NCBI GenBank assembly: GCA_014650475.1
Contig: BMVA01000008.1
Span: 274,099-338,098, forward strand
Source of the DNA: Streptomyces albogriseolus
GTDB taxonomy: Bacteria > Actinomycetota > Actinomycetes > Streptomycetales > Streptomycetaceae
Direction: 5' to 3'
DNA: 64,000 bases
Part shown: positions 8,499 to 17,882 of the stretch, piece after piece
Position numbering within the stretch: the stretch's first letter is position 1
How the letters are laid out: each line of letters opens with the position of its first letter
Program-made: the position numbers and the translations under genes
Notes under the pieces: generated by a model
Told to the model about the DNA's origin: nothing
What the model saw: the letters and a program-made list of their open reading frames with translations, nothing else
The model's database searches: none

Positions 8499-9590
8499 TC
8501 ATGTGACGAGGAGGAGGACGAGGACGACGAGGGCCGCGGCCGCCGCCAGCACCGCTGCGGTGTTCCGGCGGCCCTCGTCCGACATGGCCGGCCGCACCGT
8601 GAGGCGGCCGGCCACGTTCCTGAAGACGTAGTACTCCCTGTTGCCGCTGCCCTTGGGTCGCGCCCTGACGACGGTGAGCCGTCTGATGACGACGGTGCGG
8701 TCCTGCTCCCCCTTCACCGTGTCCAGGTGCTGTTCGACGAGCGAGCGGTGCGGGAGGGGGAGGTCGTCGGGGAGCGGGTCCCCGGGGCCGAGCCGGTTCT
8801 CGTGCCACGACCCGGCGTGCAGCTGTGACGTCACCCGCTTCGGCGGACGGTGCGGCCACGGCACCTTCTCGGTCTCCGAGGTCCAGGTGATCCGTCCGGC
8901 GGTCCAGGAGGTCAGCTCACCGCGGCCACCGCACGTCCTGCACCTGACGGTCCCCTTGGAGGTGCAGGTCGTGCACGGAACGCGCCCCCGTCCCTGGCAC
9001 GTCTGGCATCTGACCTTCCCCCAGCCCTGGCAGCCGCCGCACGCGCTGTCGGGTGTGCCGCAGGCCGCGCATGTCACCCGCTCCTCGGGGCGCACCGGCC
9101 TGCGCGCCTTGGGCGGGCGGGCCGTACGGCCGGGCTTGCCGCCGTGCGCGAGGTACTGCGTGCACGGGGAGACCCCGGCGCACACGGGGCAGGGCCGGGC
9201 GGGCTCGCACGGACGGTACGTCATGCCGTCGCAGGCGGGACACTGCCGGAGGCCGTTCCCGCAGGCGCAGGCACGCTTGCTCACCGTGTCCCGCTTGACC
9301 AGGTCGAGCGGCTCGCCGCGCCGCACGTCCCGCGGGTCCACCTCGTATTCGTCCAGCACGTCGTAGACCGGCCGTTCGGCGAGGCCGGGGTCGCCGGGCT
9401 CGTCACGGGTCGTCTCGATGCGCGTCTCGACGCGCCGGACGACCGAGGCGTCGAGCAGGTGCAGCCGGTCGAGGTGGAAGTACGCGGACGTCCGAGCCCC
9501 CCATCTCCCCCGGCGGCGAGCCAGGCGCGCGTCCAGCTCCGCCCGCACCTCGTCCTCGGACGGATCCTCGGCCACCGTCACGCAGCTCAC
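8499..9590 (-). CDS. Tail-anchored zinc-ribbon protein with DnaJ-like CxxC repeats
   Basis: Up to 363 residues from GTG 9590; the GTG at 9581 has better spacing from the GGGGGA site and may be the true start. The middle carries many CxxC knuckles (CACGNG, CPACDG, CPVCAG, CAACG, CQTCQGRGRVPC, CRTCGGRG), like the DnaJ cysteine-rich domain but without a J domain. The C-terminus is a single hydrophobic helix ending at LLLVT, so the bulk should be cytoplasmic and anchored by its tail. Function unknown; a chaperone-like or metal-binding role is only a guess. Confidence 0.75.
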   Translation of the reverse strand: MSCVTVAEDPSEDEVRAELDARLARRRGRWGARTSAYFHLDRLHLLDASVVRRVETRIETTRDEPGDPGLAERPVYDVLDEYEVDPRDVRRGEPLDLVKRDTVSKRACACGNGLRQCPACDGMTYRPCEPARPCPVCAGVSPCTQYLAHGGKPGRTARPPKARRPVRPEERVTCAACGTPDSACGGCQGWGKVRCQTCQGRGRVPCTTCTSKGTVRCRTCGGRGELTSWTAGRITWTSETEKVPWPHRPPKRVTSQLHAGSWHENRLGPGDPLPDDLPLPHRSLVEQHLDTVKGEQDRTVVIRRLTVVRARPKGSGNREYYVFRNVAGRLTVRPAMSDEGRRNTAAVLAAAAALVVLVLLLVT

Positions 9591-9701
9591 TCCCCCCGGG
9601 TCGCGCGCCGCCCCGCCCCTCGGCGGGCGTGGACCGGCGTCGGGCGGACCCAGTGTGGCGGGGCGGGGCCCGACGGGGAAGGGCGCGTGCGACGGCCCTG
9701 C

Positions 9702-9730
9702 GGGGGAGCGCGGGAAACCCGCGCTCCCCC
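9702..9730 (-). terminator. Terminator after the FAH-family gene
   Basis: Perfect 13-bp arms GGGGGAGCGCGGG and CCCGCGCTCCCCC around AAA, 8 bases past the stop of the minus-strand gene. Confidence 0.85.
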
Positions 9731-9737
9731 GCCGTGG

Positions 9738-10595
9738 CTACGCCTGCGCCAGCACCTGCCGTTGCCGTCCCAGCCCCGTGACCTCCAGCTCCACCACGTC
9801 CCCTGCCCGCAGGTACGGCTTCGGTTCCGGGTGGCCCATCGCCACCCCGGCCGGGGTGCCGGTGTTGACGACGTCGCCCGGGTACAGGGTCATGAACCGG
9901 CTGACGTAGCGGACGACCTCGCCGACCGGGAAGATCTGCTCCGCCGTCGTGCCGTCCTGCTTCAGCTCGCCGTTGACCCACAGCCGCAGGGACAGGTTCT
10001 GCGGGTCGGGCACCTCGTCGGCGGTGACCAGCCAGGGTCCGAGCGGGTTGAACGTCTCGCAGTTCTTGCCCTTGTCCCAGGTGCCGCCGCGCTCGGTCTG
10101 GAACTCCCGCTCGGAGACGTCGTGGGCGACGGCGTACCCGGCGACGTGCGCGAGTCCTTCCTCCGCCGACTCCAGGTACCGCGCGGTCCGCCCGATCACG
10201 ACGGCCAGTTCGACCTCCCAGTCGGTCTTCACCGACCCGCGCGGGATCAGCACGGTGTCGTCGGGGCCGACGACGGTGTCCGGGGCCTTGAAGAAGATCA
10301 CCGGCTCGGCGGGCGGCTCGGCGCCGGTCTCGCGGGCGTGGTCGTGGTAGTTCAGCCCGATGCACACGATCTTGCCGATCCGCGCGAGCGGCGGCCCGGT
10401 GCGCAGCCCCGTCGCGTCCAGCGCGGGCAGGTCGCCGGCGGCGGCCGCGCTCCTGATCCGGCCGAGGGCGTCCTCGTCGGCGAGGAGCGTCCCGTCGATG
10501 TCCGCGACGAGTCCGGACAGGTCCCGCAGGGTCCCGTCGGGGTCGAGCAGCGCGGGCCGTTCGCGTCCCGCCGTACCGACGCGCAGCAGCTTCAT
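9738..10595 (-). CDS. Fumarylacetoacetate hydrolase family protein
   Basis: 285 residues from the ATG at 10595, which GGGAGA precedes; the longer frame has no ribosome site. An N-terminal small domain is followed by the FAH fold: GKIVCIGLNYHDHA, FFKAPDTV, WEVELAVVIG, and HDVSEREFQ with the metal-binding acidic residues, ending with PGDVVNTGTPAGV. The family hydrolyses or decarboxylates beta-diketo acids (ureidoglycolate lyase, homoprotocatechuate isomerase/decarboxylase types). No catabolic genes flank it, so the substrate is open. Confidence 0.9.
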   Translation of the reverse strand: MKLLRVGTAGRERPALLDPDGTLRDLSGLVADIDGTLLADEDALGRIRSAAAAGDLPALDATGLRTGPPLARIGKIVCIGLNYHDHARETGAEPPAEPVIFFKAPDTVVGPDDTVLIPRGSVKTDWEVELAVVIGRTARYLESAEEGLAHVAGYAVAHDVSEREFQTERGGTWDKGKNCETFNPLGPWLVTADEVPDPQNLSLRLWVNGELKQDGTTAEQIFPVGEVVRYVSRFMTLYPGDVVNTGTPAGVAMGHPEPKPYLRAGDVVELEVTGLGRQRQVLAQA

Positions 10596-10743
10596 GGTCG
10601 TGTCTCCCTCGCTCGCGGGCGCCCGCCCGACGGGGACGACCGGTGCGGCGGGCGCGGCCGTCGGAGGACCGGCCGATCCTCCAGGCCGGGCCCTCCACTC
10701 CGCAAGACCCGGTTCACGTACTGGACCGCGCCCGCCGCGCACC

Positions 10744-11472
10744 TCACCGGTACAGCACGGACCGCTCGATCACGCTCCACGTCGTGGAGGTGACCACGTA
10801 CAGCGCGGCGGCGAGGGGCACGACGGCGACCGTGACCAGGGTGAGGAAGGACATGAACGGCATCACCTTCATCACCCCGCCCATGGCGGCGGCGCCCGGC
10901 ACCTGCGGGTCGGCGCCCGCCGTGCCCGCGAGCGCCGCCGAGGCCTCGGTCATCCGGCGGGAGAGCCGGTAGCTGACGTACGCGACGACCGTGACGACGG
11001 CGAAGAGGCCGAGGTACACCAGGCCGGCCCCGCTGAACACGCCGCCGTCGCCGAGGGCGTCCGCCCACCGGCCGCCGAGGGGCGCGTCGAGGAGCTGGTG
11101 GGTGAGCAGCGTGTTGGGCTCGCCGCCGATCGTGCCGCTGGAGAAGAGGTGGTAGAGCAGGAAGAACGCGGGGAGCTGGAGCAGGCTGGGCAGGCAGCCG
11201 GACAGCGGGGACACCTTCTCCTCGGCGTGCAGTTCCAGTACGGCCTTCTGGAGCTTCTCGGGGTTCTTGCCGTGCTTGCGGCGCAGTTCGGCGATGCGCG
11301 GCTGGAGCGCGGCGCGCGCCTTCTGCCCGCGTGCGGCGGCCCGGGAGAGCGGGTGGACGAGGAGGCGTACGAGGGCCGTGAACGCGATGATCGCGGCGGC
11401 CGCGGCGGACAGGCCGAACAGGGGGCGGAGCAGGTCGGCGAGCTGCTCGACCAGGGTGGCGAAGACAGACAA
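10744..11472 (-). CDS. Second YidC/Oxa1-family membrane protein insertase
   Basis: 242 residues. The start is a TTG at 11472, chosen because GGAGGG lies 7 bases upstream. About five membrane helices: a first helix near 10-40, a cytoplasmic Arg/Lys-rich hairpin (RGQKARAALQPRIAELRRKHG) with the hydrophilic-groove Arg expected of YidC, then LLQLPAFFLLYHLF and three later segments. It is shorter than the housekeeping YidC by the rnpA/jag locus and so is a paralogue. It should insert a limited set of membrane proteins; the small two-helix protein just upstream is the natural candidate partner. Confidence 0.88.
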   Translation of the reverse strand: MSVFATLVEQLADLLRPLFGLSAAAAAIIAFTALVRLLVHPLSRAAARGQKARAALQPRIAELRRKHGKNPEKLQKAVLELHAEEKVSPLSGCLPSLLQLPAFFLLYHLFSSGTIGGEPNTLLTHQLLDAPLGGRWADALGDGGVFSGAGLVYLGLFAVVTVVAYVSYRLSRRMTEASAALAGTAGADPQVPGAAAMGGVMKVMPFMSFLTLVTVAVVPLAAALYVVTSTTWSVIERSVLYR

Positions 11473-11610
11473 GGGTGAGCCCTCCGGGGGTCTCGTCGTG
11501 CCGGGGGTCCCGGCGCGGCGGACGGCCGGGACGGGACGGGGAAGGTCGGCATGACGACCCGCGCGCGGGGCGGGCGGAAGGATCGCGGGGAGAACGTCCC
11601 GCGAGATGCC

Positions 11611-11970
11611 CTACGCGGCGGTCGCCGGGAGGGCGTGACCGGGCGCTCGGGGGCGGGTGCGCCCCTTGGCGTCGGGATCCCGCTGGGGGAGGAAGGCGGT
11701 GCGCCGGGCGCGGTCGCGCAGGGCCGTCCGCACCCGGGTGGGCGGCACGGCGGGCGCGCTGCGGGCGGCGACCACGGAGCAGAGGCTGAGGGCGGCGCCG
11801 GCCGCGGCGGTCGCGGCGAGCGTGACGTGGACCAGGGCGAGGCCGCCGTCGGGGGCCGGGCTCAGCAGCAGGGCGATCTGGAGCAGCGGGAAGAGCACGG
11901 CGAGGAGAGTGCGCGCGGAACGCGTGGCCGGCCGTCCGGCGGGCGCGTGCCGCGTGGTGAACCCTGACAT
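11611..11970 (-). CDS. Small two-helix membrane protein (DUF6412-like)
   Basis: 119 residues from the ATG at 11970, with GGGGGAC upstream. Two membrane helices (LLAVLFPLLQIALLL and HVTLAATAAAGAALSLCSVV) are separated by a short polar loop; the C-terminal half is Arg/Pro-rich and probably cytoplasmic. It lies 138 bases before the second YidC/Oxa1 gene in the same direction. This pairing is familiar from Streptomyces annotations of DUF6412. No biochemical function known. Confidence 0.7.
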   Translation of the reverse strand: MSGFTTRHAPAGRPATRSARTLLAVLFPLLQIALLLSPAPDGGLALVHVTLAATAAAGAALSLCSVVAARSAPAVPPTRVRTALRDRARRTAFLPQRDPDAKGRTRPRAPGHALPATAA

Positions 11971-12057
11971 GGGCCGTGTCCCCCTCTCTCCGTCTCGTGG
12001 TGCGTCGTGCACCGCATTGTGCCAGGCCCCTCTGTCGGCGCGGCGTGAGCCGGGCGG

Positions 12058-12585
12058 TCAGGCGGGGTCGGTCTCCACGGGCCGCAGCAGCCGCTTCGGC
12101 TTGAGCAGCGCCCGGCTGACCGGGTCGGCCGGCTCCCGGCTGAGATCCGGTCCCGGCACCACTTCGACGTCCCCGACGGCCACGACGGTTCCGCAGGACG
12201 GGCAGTCGCTGTACGGGCCGAGCTCGGTGCCGCAGTCGGCGTGCCGGAAGATCCGCAGCCGCCGCTGGGTGAGGTGCTCGCGGCCCCACAGCCCGAGGGC
12301 GCGCAGGGTGGGCCACAGGGCGATGCCGCGGTCGGTGAGGACGTACTCGTCGCGGGGCGGGGACTCCTGGTAGCGGCGCTTCTCCAGGATGCCCTGGGCG
12401 GTGAGCGTCTGGAGCCGGGAGGCGAGGACCGCGCGCGGGATGCCGAGGTGGACGAGGAAGTCGTTGTAGCGGCGCACGCCGTAGAACGCGTCGCGGATGA
12501 CGAGCAGCGTCCAGCGTTCGCCGATGACCTCCAGGGCGCTCGCGATGGAGCACTCCTGTGTCGCGTAGTCCTTGCCCAGTGCCAT
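12058..12585 (-). CDS. HxlR family winged-helix regulator
   Basis: 175 residues from the ATG at 12585; a GTG at 12603 is possible. The classic family start MALGKDYATQECSIA is followed by ALEVIGERWTLLVIRDAFYGVRRYNDF, which is the HxlR helix-turn-helix with its conserved Cys. The C-terminal part holds a zinc-knuckle-like CGTELGPYSDCPSCG not present in minimal HxlR proteins. It is divergent from an MFS exporter and probably represses it through the inverted repeat at 12617-12633. Confidence 0.92.
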   Translation of the reverse strand: MALGKDYATQECSIASALEVIGERWTLLVIRDAFYGVRRYNDFLVHLGIPRAVLASRLQTLTAQGILEKRRYQESPPRDEYVLTDRGIALWPTLRALGLWGREHLTQRRLRIFRHADCGTELGPYSDCPSCGTVVAVGDVEVVPGPDLSREPADPVSRALLKPKRLLRPVETDPA

Positions 12586-12616
12586 GCCGTCCACTGTAAC
12601 CACTTTTCCCGTTGTT

Positions 12617-12633
12617 GGTTCATTGACCGAACC
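12617..12633. promoter_or_regulatory. Inverted repeat between HxlR regulator and exporter
   Basis: GGTTC and GAACC flank ATTGACC; pairing extends weakly outward. It is central in the divergent promoter and is the best candidate operator for the HxlR protein. Confidence 0.45.
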
Positions 12634-12738
12634 GACTGGTGCTACGGTGGCCGGGTCCGGGTGAGTTCATCAGGCGAACCTACCCTCCCCCGACTCCTCA
12701 CCCAGCCCCTCCCCGATCCCGCAGAGGACCCCGACGAC

Positions 12739-14139
12739 ATGACCGCCACCCCCGCCTCCGCCGCACCGGCGCAGGCCGCCACCGCGCGCGCCGCCGGCCC
12801 CGCATCGCCACCGCGCCCCGGCGCCACCCTGGCCCTGACCAGCGCCGCCACGGCCGTGGCGCTGATGACGTACACCGCCCCGATCGTCACGCTGCCCGCG
12901 ACCGCGGCCGCCCTGCACACCCCCCTGTCAGCCCAGGCGTGGCTGCTCAACGGCACCCCGCTCGGGCTCGCCGCGCTGCTCCTGGTGGCCGGCAGCCTCG
13001 CCGACGACTACGGCCGCCGCCGGATCTTCGTCTGGGGCACCCTGGCACTCGGCGTCACCACGGCCCTCGGGGCCCTCGCCACCGGCACCTGGCTGTTCAC
13101 CCTGGCCCGGATCGCCCAGGGCGCGGCCAGCGCGGCCCTGCTGGCCAGCAGTCTCGGCCTGATCGTGCACGCCTTCCCCACGGCCGCCGGACGGCTGCGC
13201 GCGACGGGGGTGTGGGGCGCGTTCGTCACCGGAGGCATCGCGGTGGGCCCGCTGCTCGCCGCCGGGATACCCGACTGGCGCACGGTCTACGGCGTCCTCG
13301 GCGCCGCCGCCCTGCTGATCGCCCTCCTCGGCACCCGCGCGCTCACCGAGTCGCGGTCCCCGCGCGGCGGCCGGCCCGACTTCGCCGGGGCCGCGACCTT
13401 CGGACTGGCGCTGGTCTCCCTGGTGGCGGCCCTCACGCTGGGCCGGGACGGCTGGCTGCGGGCGCCGGTGTGGCTGCTGCTCGGCGCGACCGCCGTCCTC
13501 CTCGCCGGGTTCGCCCTGGTGGAGCGGCGCACGGCGACCCCGATGATCGACCTGTCCCTGCTCCGCCACCGCGGCTTCCTCGCGTCCTCCGTCGGCGGCC
13601 TGTTCACGGGACTGTCGGTGATCGGCCTGTTCAGCTTCCTGCCGGCGGTCCTCCAGCGGGTGCTCGGGATGTCCGCGATGGACACGGCGCTGCTGTCCCT
13701 GCTGTGGGCGGGTCTCGCCTTCGCCGTCGCGCTGCAGGCCCGCCGCCTGGCCGACCGTATCCCGACGCGCGTCCAGCTCGCCCTCGCCTTCGCCCTGCAC
13801 GCCGTCGGCGTGATCACCATGCTCGGCGCGGTCGACGCGGGCTCCACGGCCCGGTTCGTCCCCGGCATGATGATCGCCGGTGTCGGCAGCGGCCTGCTCA
13901 ACGCGGCGCTGCCGCTGCTCGCCGTCGAGTCGGTCCCGGCCGCGCGGGCCGCGATGGGCTCCGGCGCGCAGCAGACCCTGCGTTACATCGGCTCGTGCGC
14001 CGGCGTCTCCCTCACCATCGCCGTGGCGACGTCGTCGAGCGGCGGCCCGGCCCGCGGCACGGACGTCGCGATGGTGGTGTCCGCGGTGCTGGCGCTGGTC
14101 GCGGCGGTGGCGGTGCTGGCGCTGCGGGAACGGTCGTAG
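12739..14139 (+). CDS. MFS transporter, DHA2-type drug exporter
   Basis: 466 residues. The ATG at 12739 begins MTATPASAAP. About 14 hydrophobic segments follow. The A-type motif GSLADDYGRRRIFVWG sits between helices 2 and 3, and GVWGAFVTGGIAVGPLLAA resembles the antiporter motif C of helix 5. It exports hydrophobic compounds by proton antiport in the EmrB/QacA manner; the substrate cannot be read. It is divergent from the HxlR regulator and so probably induced by its own substrate. Confidence 0.9.
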   Translation: MTATPASAAPAQAATARAAGPASPPRPGATLALTSAATAVALMTYTAPIVTLPATAAALHTPLSAQAWLLNGTPLGLAALLLVAGSLADDYGRRRIFVWGTLALGVTTALGALATGTWLFTLARIAQGAASAALLASSLGLIVHAFPTAAGRLRATGVWGAFVTGGIAVGPLLAAGIPDWRTVYGVLGAAALLIALLGTRALTESRSPRGGRPDFAGAATFGLALVSLVAALTLGRDGWLRAPVWLLLGATAVLLAGFALVERRTATPMIDLSLLRHRGFLASSVGGLFTGLSVIGLFSFLPAVLQRVLGMSAMDTALLSLLWAGLAFAVALQARRLADRIPTRVQLALAFALHAVGVITMLGAVDAGSTARFVPGMMIAGVGSGLLNAALPLLAVESVPAARAAMGSGAQQTLRYIGSCAGVSLTIAVATSSSGGPARGTDVAMVVSAVLALVAAVAVLALRERS

Positions 14140-14223
14140 GACCGGGACGAGCCGGCCGTGGACCGGCCCCGGAGGGCCTTCAGGCCCTCACTTCTGTCAC
14201 CTGCCGGCAGTACGGTGTCCCCC

Positions 14224-15234
14224 ATGCGCCCCGACACGCCTGCCGAAAACGTCGACCACATCAACGAGGCCGCCCGTCTGGAGCGGACCGCCGACCGCTA
14301 CCCCGAGGACGCCGAGGCCCTGCTGCTGCGGGCCGCCGCGCACCGGGAGCTGGCCGGCGACCGCCCGGCCGCGACGGCGCTCTACGACCGCCTGCTGACC
14401 TCGGGCGCGGACCTGGACAACCCGCACCTGGTCCGCGCCCTGAAGGCCTCCAACCTGTGGGAGTACGGCCACGAGGCGGAGGCCCGCGCGATCATCGCCG
14501 GCATCCGCACGGCGTCCCCGCGCGACCCCGCCGCCTGGGTGATCGTCGCGGAGGCACTGGAGGCGCACGACGAACTGGAGCAGGCGCACGAGACGTTCAC
14601 CGCGGCGGTGCGTCTGCTGCTGTCCGGCGTGAGCGAGCCGCCGCGCGCCACGCATCCGCTGCTCCTCGGCCGCCACCGGGTGCGCAGGATGCTGGGCGCG
14701 GCGCACGACGAGTGGGACGCGCTCGCCGACTCCGTGCACACGCACATCATCGGCCTGGACGAGCTGCACGACCCCAAGCGCGTGTGGTCGCTGGGCTCGG
14801 AGAACCCGGAGGAGCTGGAGGCGGAGATCCTGCGGCTGCGCGCCGAGCTGGGCGCGTACCGGGAGGCGCTGTCCCGCCCGTTCCCGGTGGCGGTGCTGCA
14901 CTGGCCGGCCGGCGAACTGGCGGAGCTGACGGAGGCGTACCCGGACCTCGCGGAGGAGTACCCGTCCTACGAGGCGCACCTGGGGACGATAGAGGCGGCC
15001 CTGCGCGAACTGGCCGCCTCCGGCACGCCGAACCTGGGCATCGTGCGGGGCACGGTCCCGTCGTACGAGGCGTTCGCCGCGTCGGAGTCGGCGTCCCCGT
15101 CCGACGCCTCGCTTCTCCCCCAGTACGCGACGACGCTCGCGGCGCGGGGGCGTGCGGTGGCGTGGCCGCCGGAGCGGTCGGAGGCGTGCTGGTGCGGGTC
15201 GGGGCGGGCGTACGGGGAGTGCCACGGGGCGTAG
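14224..15234 (+). CDS. TPR-like protein with C-terminal SEC-C motif
   Basis: 336 residues from the ATG at 14224. The first half is helical with tetratricopeptide-like periodicity (EDAEALLLRAAAHRELAGD and following). The last 15 residues, CWCGSGRAYGECHG, are a SEC-C zinc motif of the type at the end of SecA. Such proteins are widespread in actinobacteria and uncharacterised. A terminator-like hairpin follows. Confidence 0.85.
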   Translation: MRPDTPAENVDHINEAARLERTADRYPEDAEALLLRAAAHRELAGDRPAATALYDRLLTSGADLDNPHLVRALKASNLWEYGHEAEARAIIAGIRTASPRDPAAWVIVAEALEAHDELEQAHETFTAAVRLLLSGVSEPPRATHPLLLGRHRVRRMLGAAHDEWDALADSVHTHIIGLDELHDPKRVWSLGSENPEELEAEILRLRAELGAYREALSRPFPVAVLHWPAGELAELTEAYPDLAEEYPSYEAHLGTIEAALRELAASGTPNLGIVRGTVPSYEAFAASESASPSDASLLPQYATTLAARGRAVAWPPERSEACWCGSGRAYGECHGA

Positions 15235-15265
15235 ACGCTAGCGTCACCGACGCGCGCGCAGGGGT

Positions 15266-15300
15266 GCGCCCGGCCACCGGTTCGTCCGGCGGCCGGGCGC
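15266..15300. terminator. Hairpin between convergent genes
   Basis: GCGCCCGGCC (15266-15275) pairs exactly with GGCCGGGCGC (15291-15300). It lies past the SEC-C gene stop and is usable from both sides. Confidence 0.7.
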
Positions 15301-15311
15301 GCTCGCTGTTG

Positions 15312-15364
15312 CCGGTGTCGCTACCGGCTCCGGTGTCGGTACCGACTCCGGTGTCGCTACCGGC

Positions 15365-15365
<1 letters not shown>
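15312..15365. repeat. Three tandem 18-bp repeats
   Basis: Copies at 15312-15329, 15330-15347 and 15348-15365. Copies 1 and 3 are identical (CCGGTGTCGCTACCGGCT); copy 2 differs at two bases. The last copy touches the stop codon of the hydrolase on the minus strand, so the array forms the start of its 3' untranslated region. Confidence 0.9.
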
Positions 15366-16293
<928 letters not shown>

Positions 16294-16524
16294 AAATGGC
16301 CGGCGTCATTCCGTCGCCGCGCCGGGCAGCCACACGGGCGGGCGGCTTCCCGCCGTGCCGACGTGTGCGGGCTGTGGCGACCCGGCCGCACTGATCTCAT
16401 TCCATCTGCCGCGACGAGGGCGAGCGTCCACCGCCGGGCGGAGATCGGCCTCTGTCGGAGGTTGCAGCGGGCTCGTCGGGAGCGGGTGAACCCCGGGTGG
16501 TGGAGCGGTGCCTCTTCTGCCGTG

Positions 16525-16686
16525 ACGCCGCCCCGCTCGTACGCAGGCATCCCGTGGGCCAGGACTTCCGTACGCCCCTTGACCTCGGCCCGGCACAGCT
16601 CACGCAGGGGCCGTCAGGACGGCCTTGCAGCAGTCGGGGACCTCAGTGAGGTAGCTGTCGACGTCGGTTGTGCTGATTTGCACCAC
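16525..16686 (-). pseudogene. Remnant of a DUF1801-family gene
   Basis: From GTG 16686 the minus strand reads VQISTTDVDSYLTEVPD and runs to a TGA at 16600. A +/-1 shift near 16605 restores LRELCRAEVKGRTEVLAHG and then MPAYERGGVTAE, which is the familiar DUF1801 core, before similarity stops near 16525. The rest of the expected 110-120 residues (FASQK...YISFY region) is missing. This is a frameshifted, truncated relic at the edge of the accessory region. The rest of 16199-16733 shows nothing coding. Confidence 0.6.
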
Positions 16687-16733
16687 GGGGAGCTTGTGCC
16701 GAGCCGGGGGCGCTGTCCCTTCTTAGGTGTGAG

Positions 16734-17720
16734 CTACCGAGCTTGCCTGCCCTGCCTCTCCCAGTACTCGCGGTGATAGCGGAGGTAGGCGGGGTGCACG
16801 TAGTGCCCTTCTCGCACCCTGAGCTGCGGCAGCAGACTGACTCCCAACAAGGGCGCTCGCGGGATCAGATTGCGGTCGTCGTCCAGAGTGACGGCCCCCA
16901 TGTCGAGTCGCACATGGCAGTTGGGGCACAGGCAGATGATGTTGGGCTCAACGTCTGGCCCGTCGTGCGGCTTCCCCAAGGGGCGTATGTGCGCTCCTTC
17001 GCAGTAGGGCCTACCGTCGGGCCCCAACAAGCGGAGACCGCACAACTGACACTCTCCGTCATACAGCTGCTTGATCCGTTGCGCGGCAGCCGTATCGCGG
17101 ATCAGTCGACGTACCCGCACGCTGCGCGCACGGGGGAACTTCTCCTCGTACTGTGGCTCGTCGCCTAGTTCCTCCAGCACGTCCATCACATGCCGCTCGA
17201 GCTTCGTCTGCACTTGGTCCTGATCCGGAAGGCGCCGCAGGTCGAATTGGCAGATGCGGACGGGCGACCCATCCGGAGCCGGGTACTTGGAGATCGCGGT
17301 GCGCACGTCCGTAATCTCGTAGAGGCCGTCGTAGCGGTAGGAGTCAGACGGGGAGTAGCGGCGGTCGCCTTCGTAGCCCCGGATCACTCGGACGGGATAG
17401 CCCCGCTCGAAGCTGAGACGCAACGCAGCGTTGTCCGTGTAGGACCAGGACTGACTGCGCAGCAGCCGGCCGCTTGGATCCTTTTCCTTCCCCGGCGATG
17501 CTCCGGTGTACTGGATGCGGTCCCACTCGTCTTCGTCGTCCACGTAGCCGCCGTTCAGGACGATCGCATCGCTGACCTTGCTGCCGTCCTGGTCTAGCAG
17601 CCAGGAGATGCCGCGCTGATTCGTCTGGTGCAGCCGAGCCTCCTGTACGTCCTTCCGCCGATGGAACACCGTGCCCACGGGCACGCCCTCGATGTGTCCG
17701 ATGACGCGTTCGATAGTCAT
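16734..17720 (-). CDS. SRA/YDG domain-HNH endonuclease (modification-dependent restriction type)
   Basis: 328 residues from the ATG at 17720. An SRA-YDG domain fills residues 6-165: GHIEGVPVG, H31, NGGYVDDEDEWD, YTG, NAALRLSFERGYPVRVIRG and YRYDGLY. SRA domains flip out modified cytosine or recognise phosphorothioate DNA. A C-terminal HNH domain follows with CQLCG (224/227), GAHIRPLG (His244), Asn260, and CPNCH (265-269). Domain order matches type IV restriction enzymes of the ScoMcrA kind but lacks their N-terminal sulfur-binding domain. It is divergent from a PLD-helicase, and codon use is less GC-biased than in flanking core genes, which suggests transfer. Confidence 0.9.
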   Translation of the reverse strand: MTIERVIGHIEGVPVGTVFHRRKDVQEARLHQTNQRGISWLLDQDGSKVSDAIVLNGGYVDDEDEWDRIQYTGASPGKEKDPSGRLLRSQSWSYTDNAALRLSFERGYPVRVIRGYEGDRRYSPSDSYRYDGLYEITDVRTAISKYPAPDGSPVRICQFDLRRLPDQDQVQTKLERHVMDVLEELGDEPQYEEKFPRARSVRVRRLIRDTAAAQRIKQLYDGECQLCGLRLLGPDGRPYCEGAHIRPLGKPHDGPDVEPNIICLCPNCHVRLDMGAVTLDDDRNLIPRAPLLGVSLLPQLRVREGHYVHPAYLRYHREYWERQGRQAR

Positions 17721-17739
17721 CCACCCATGCTGGAACGCG

Positions 17740-17792
17740 AGTGATCACTTATGTCGAACTCTCGGTCGACGACGTCAAGTTGAGATCACTCA
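17740..17792. promoter_or_regulatory. Divergent promoter region with paired GATCACT motifs
   Basis: AGTGATCACT (17740-17749) is a perfect palindrome. TGAGATCACTCA (17781-17792) repeats its GATCACT core 40 bases on. Lying between the SRA-HNH and helicase starts, these are candidate operator sites. No clear -35/-10 was identified. Confidence 0.4.
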
Positions 17793-17882
17793 GCGCATCA
17801 TCTCGGCCATCACCGCCTCCGGTTGTCAGAGCCCTCTGTTACACATAGGCCCAGCTATTCGGCCGTGATCAAAGGAGCGTGC

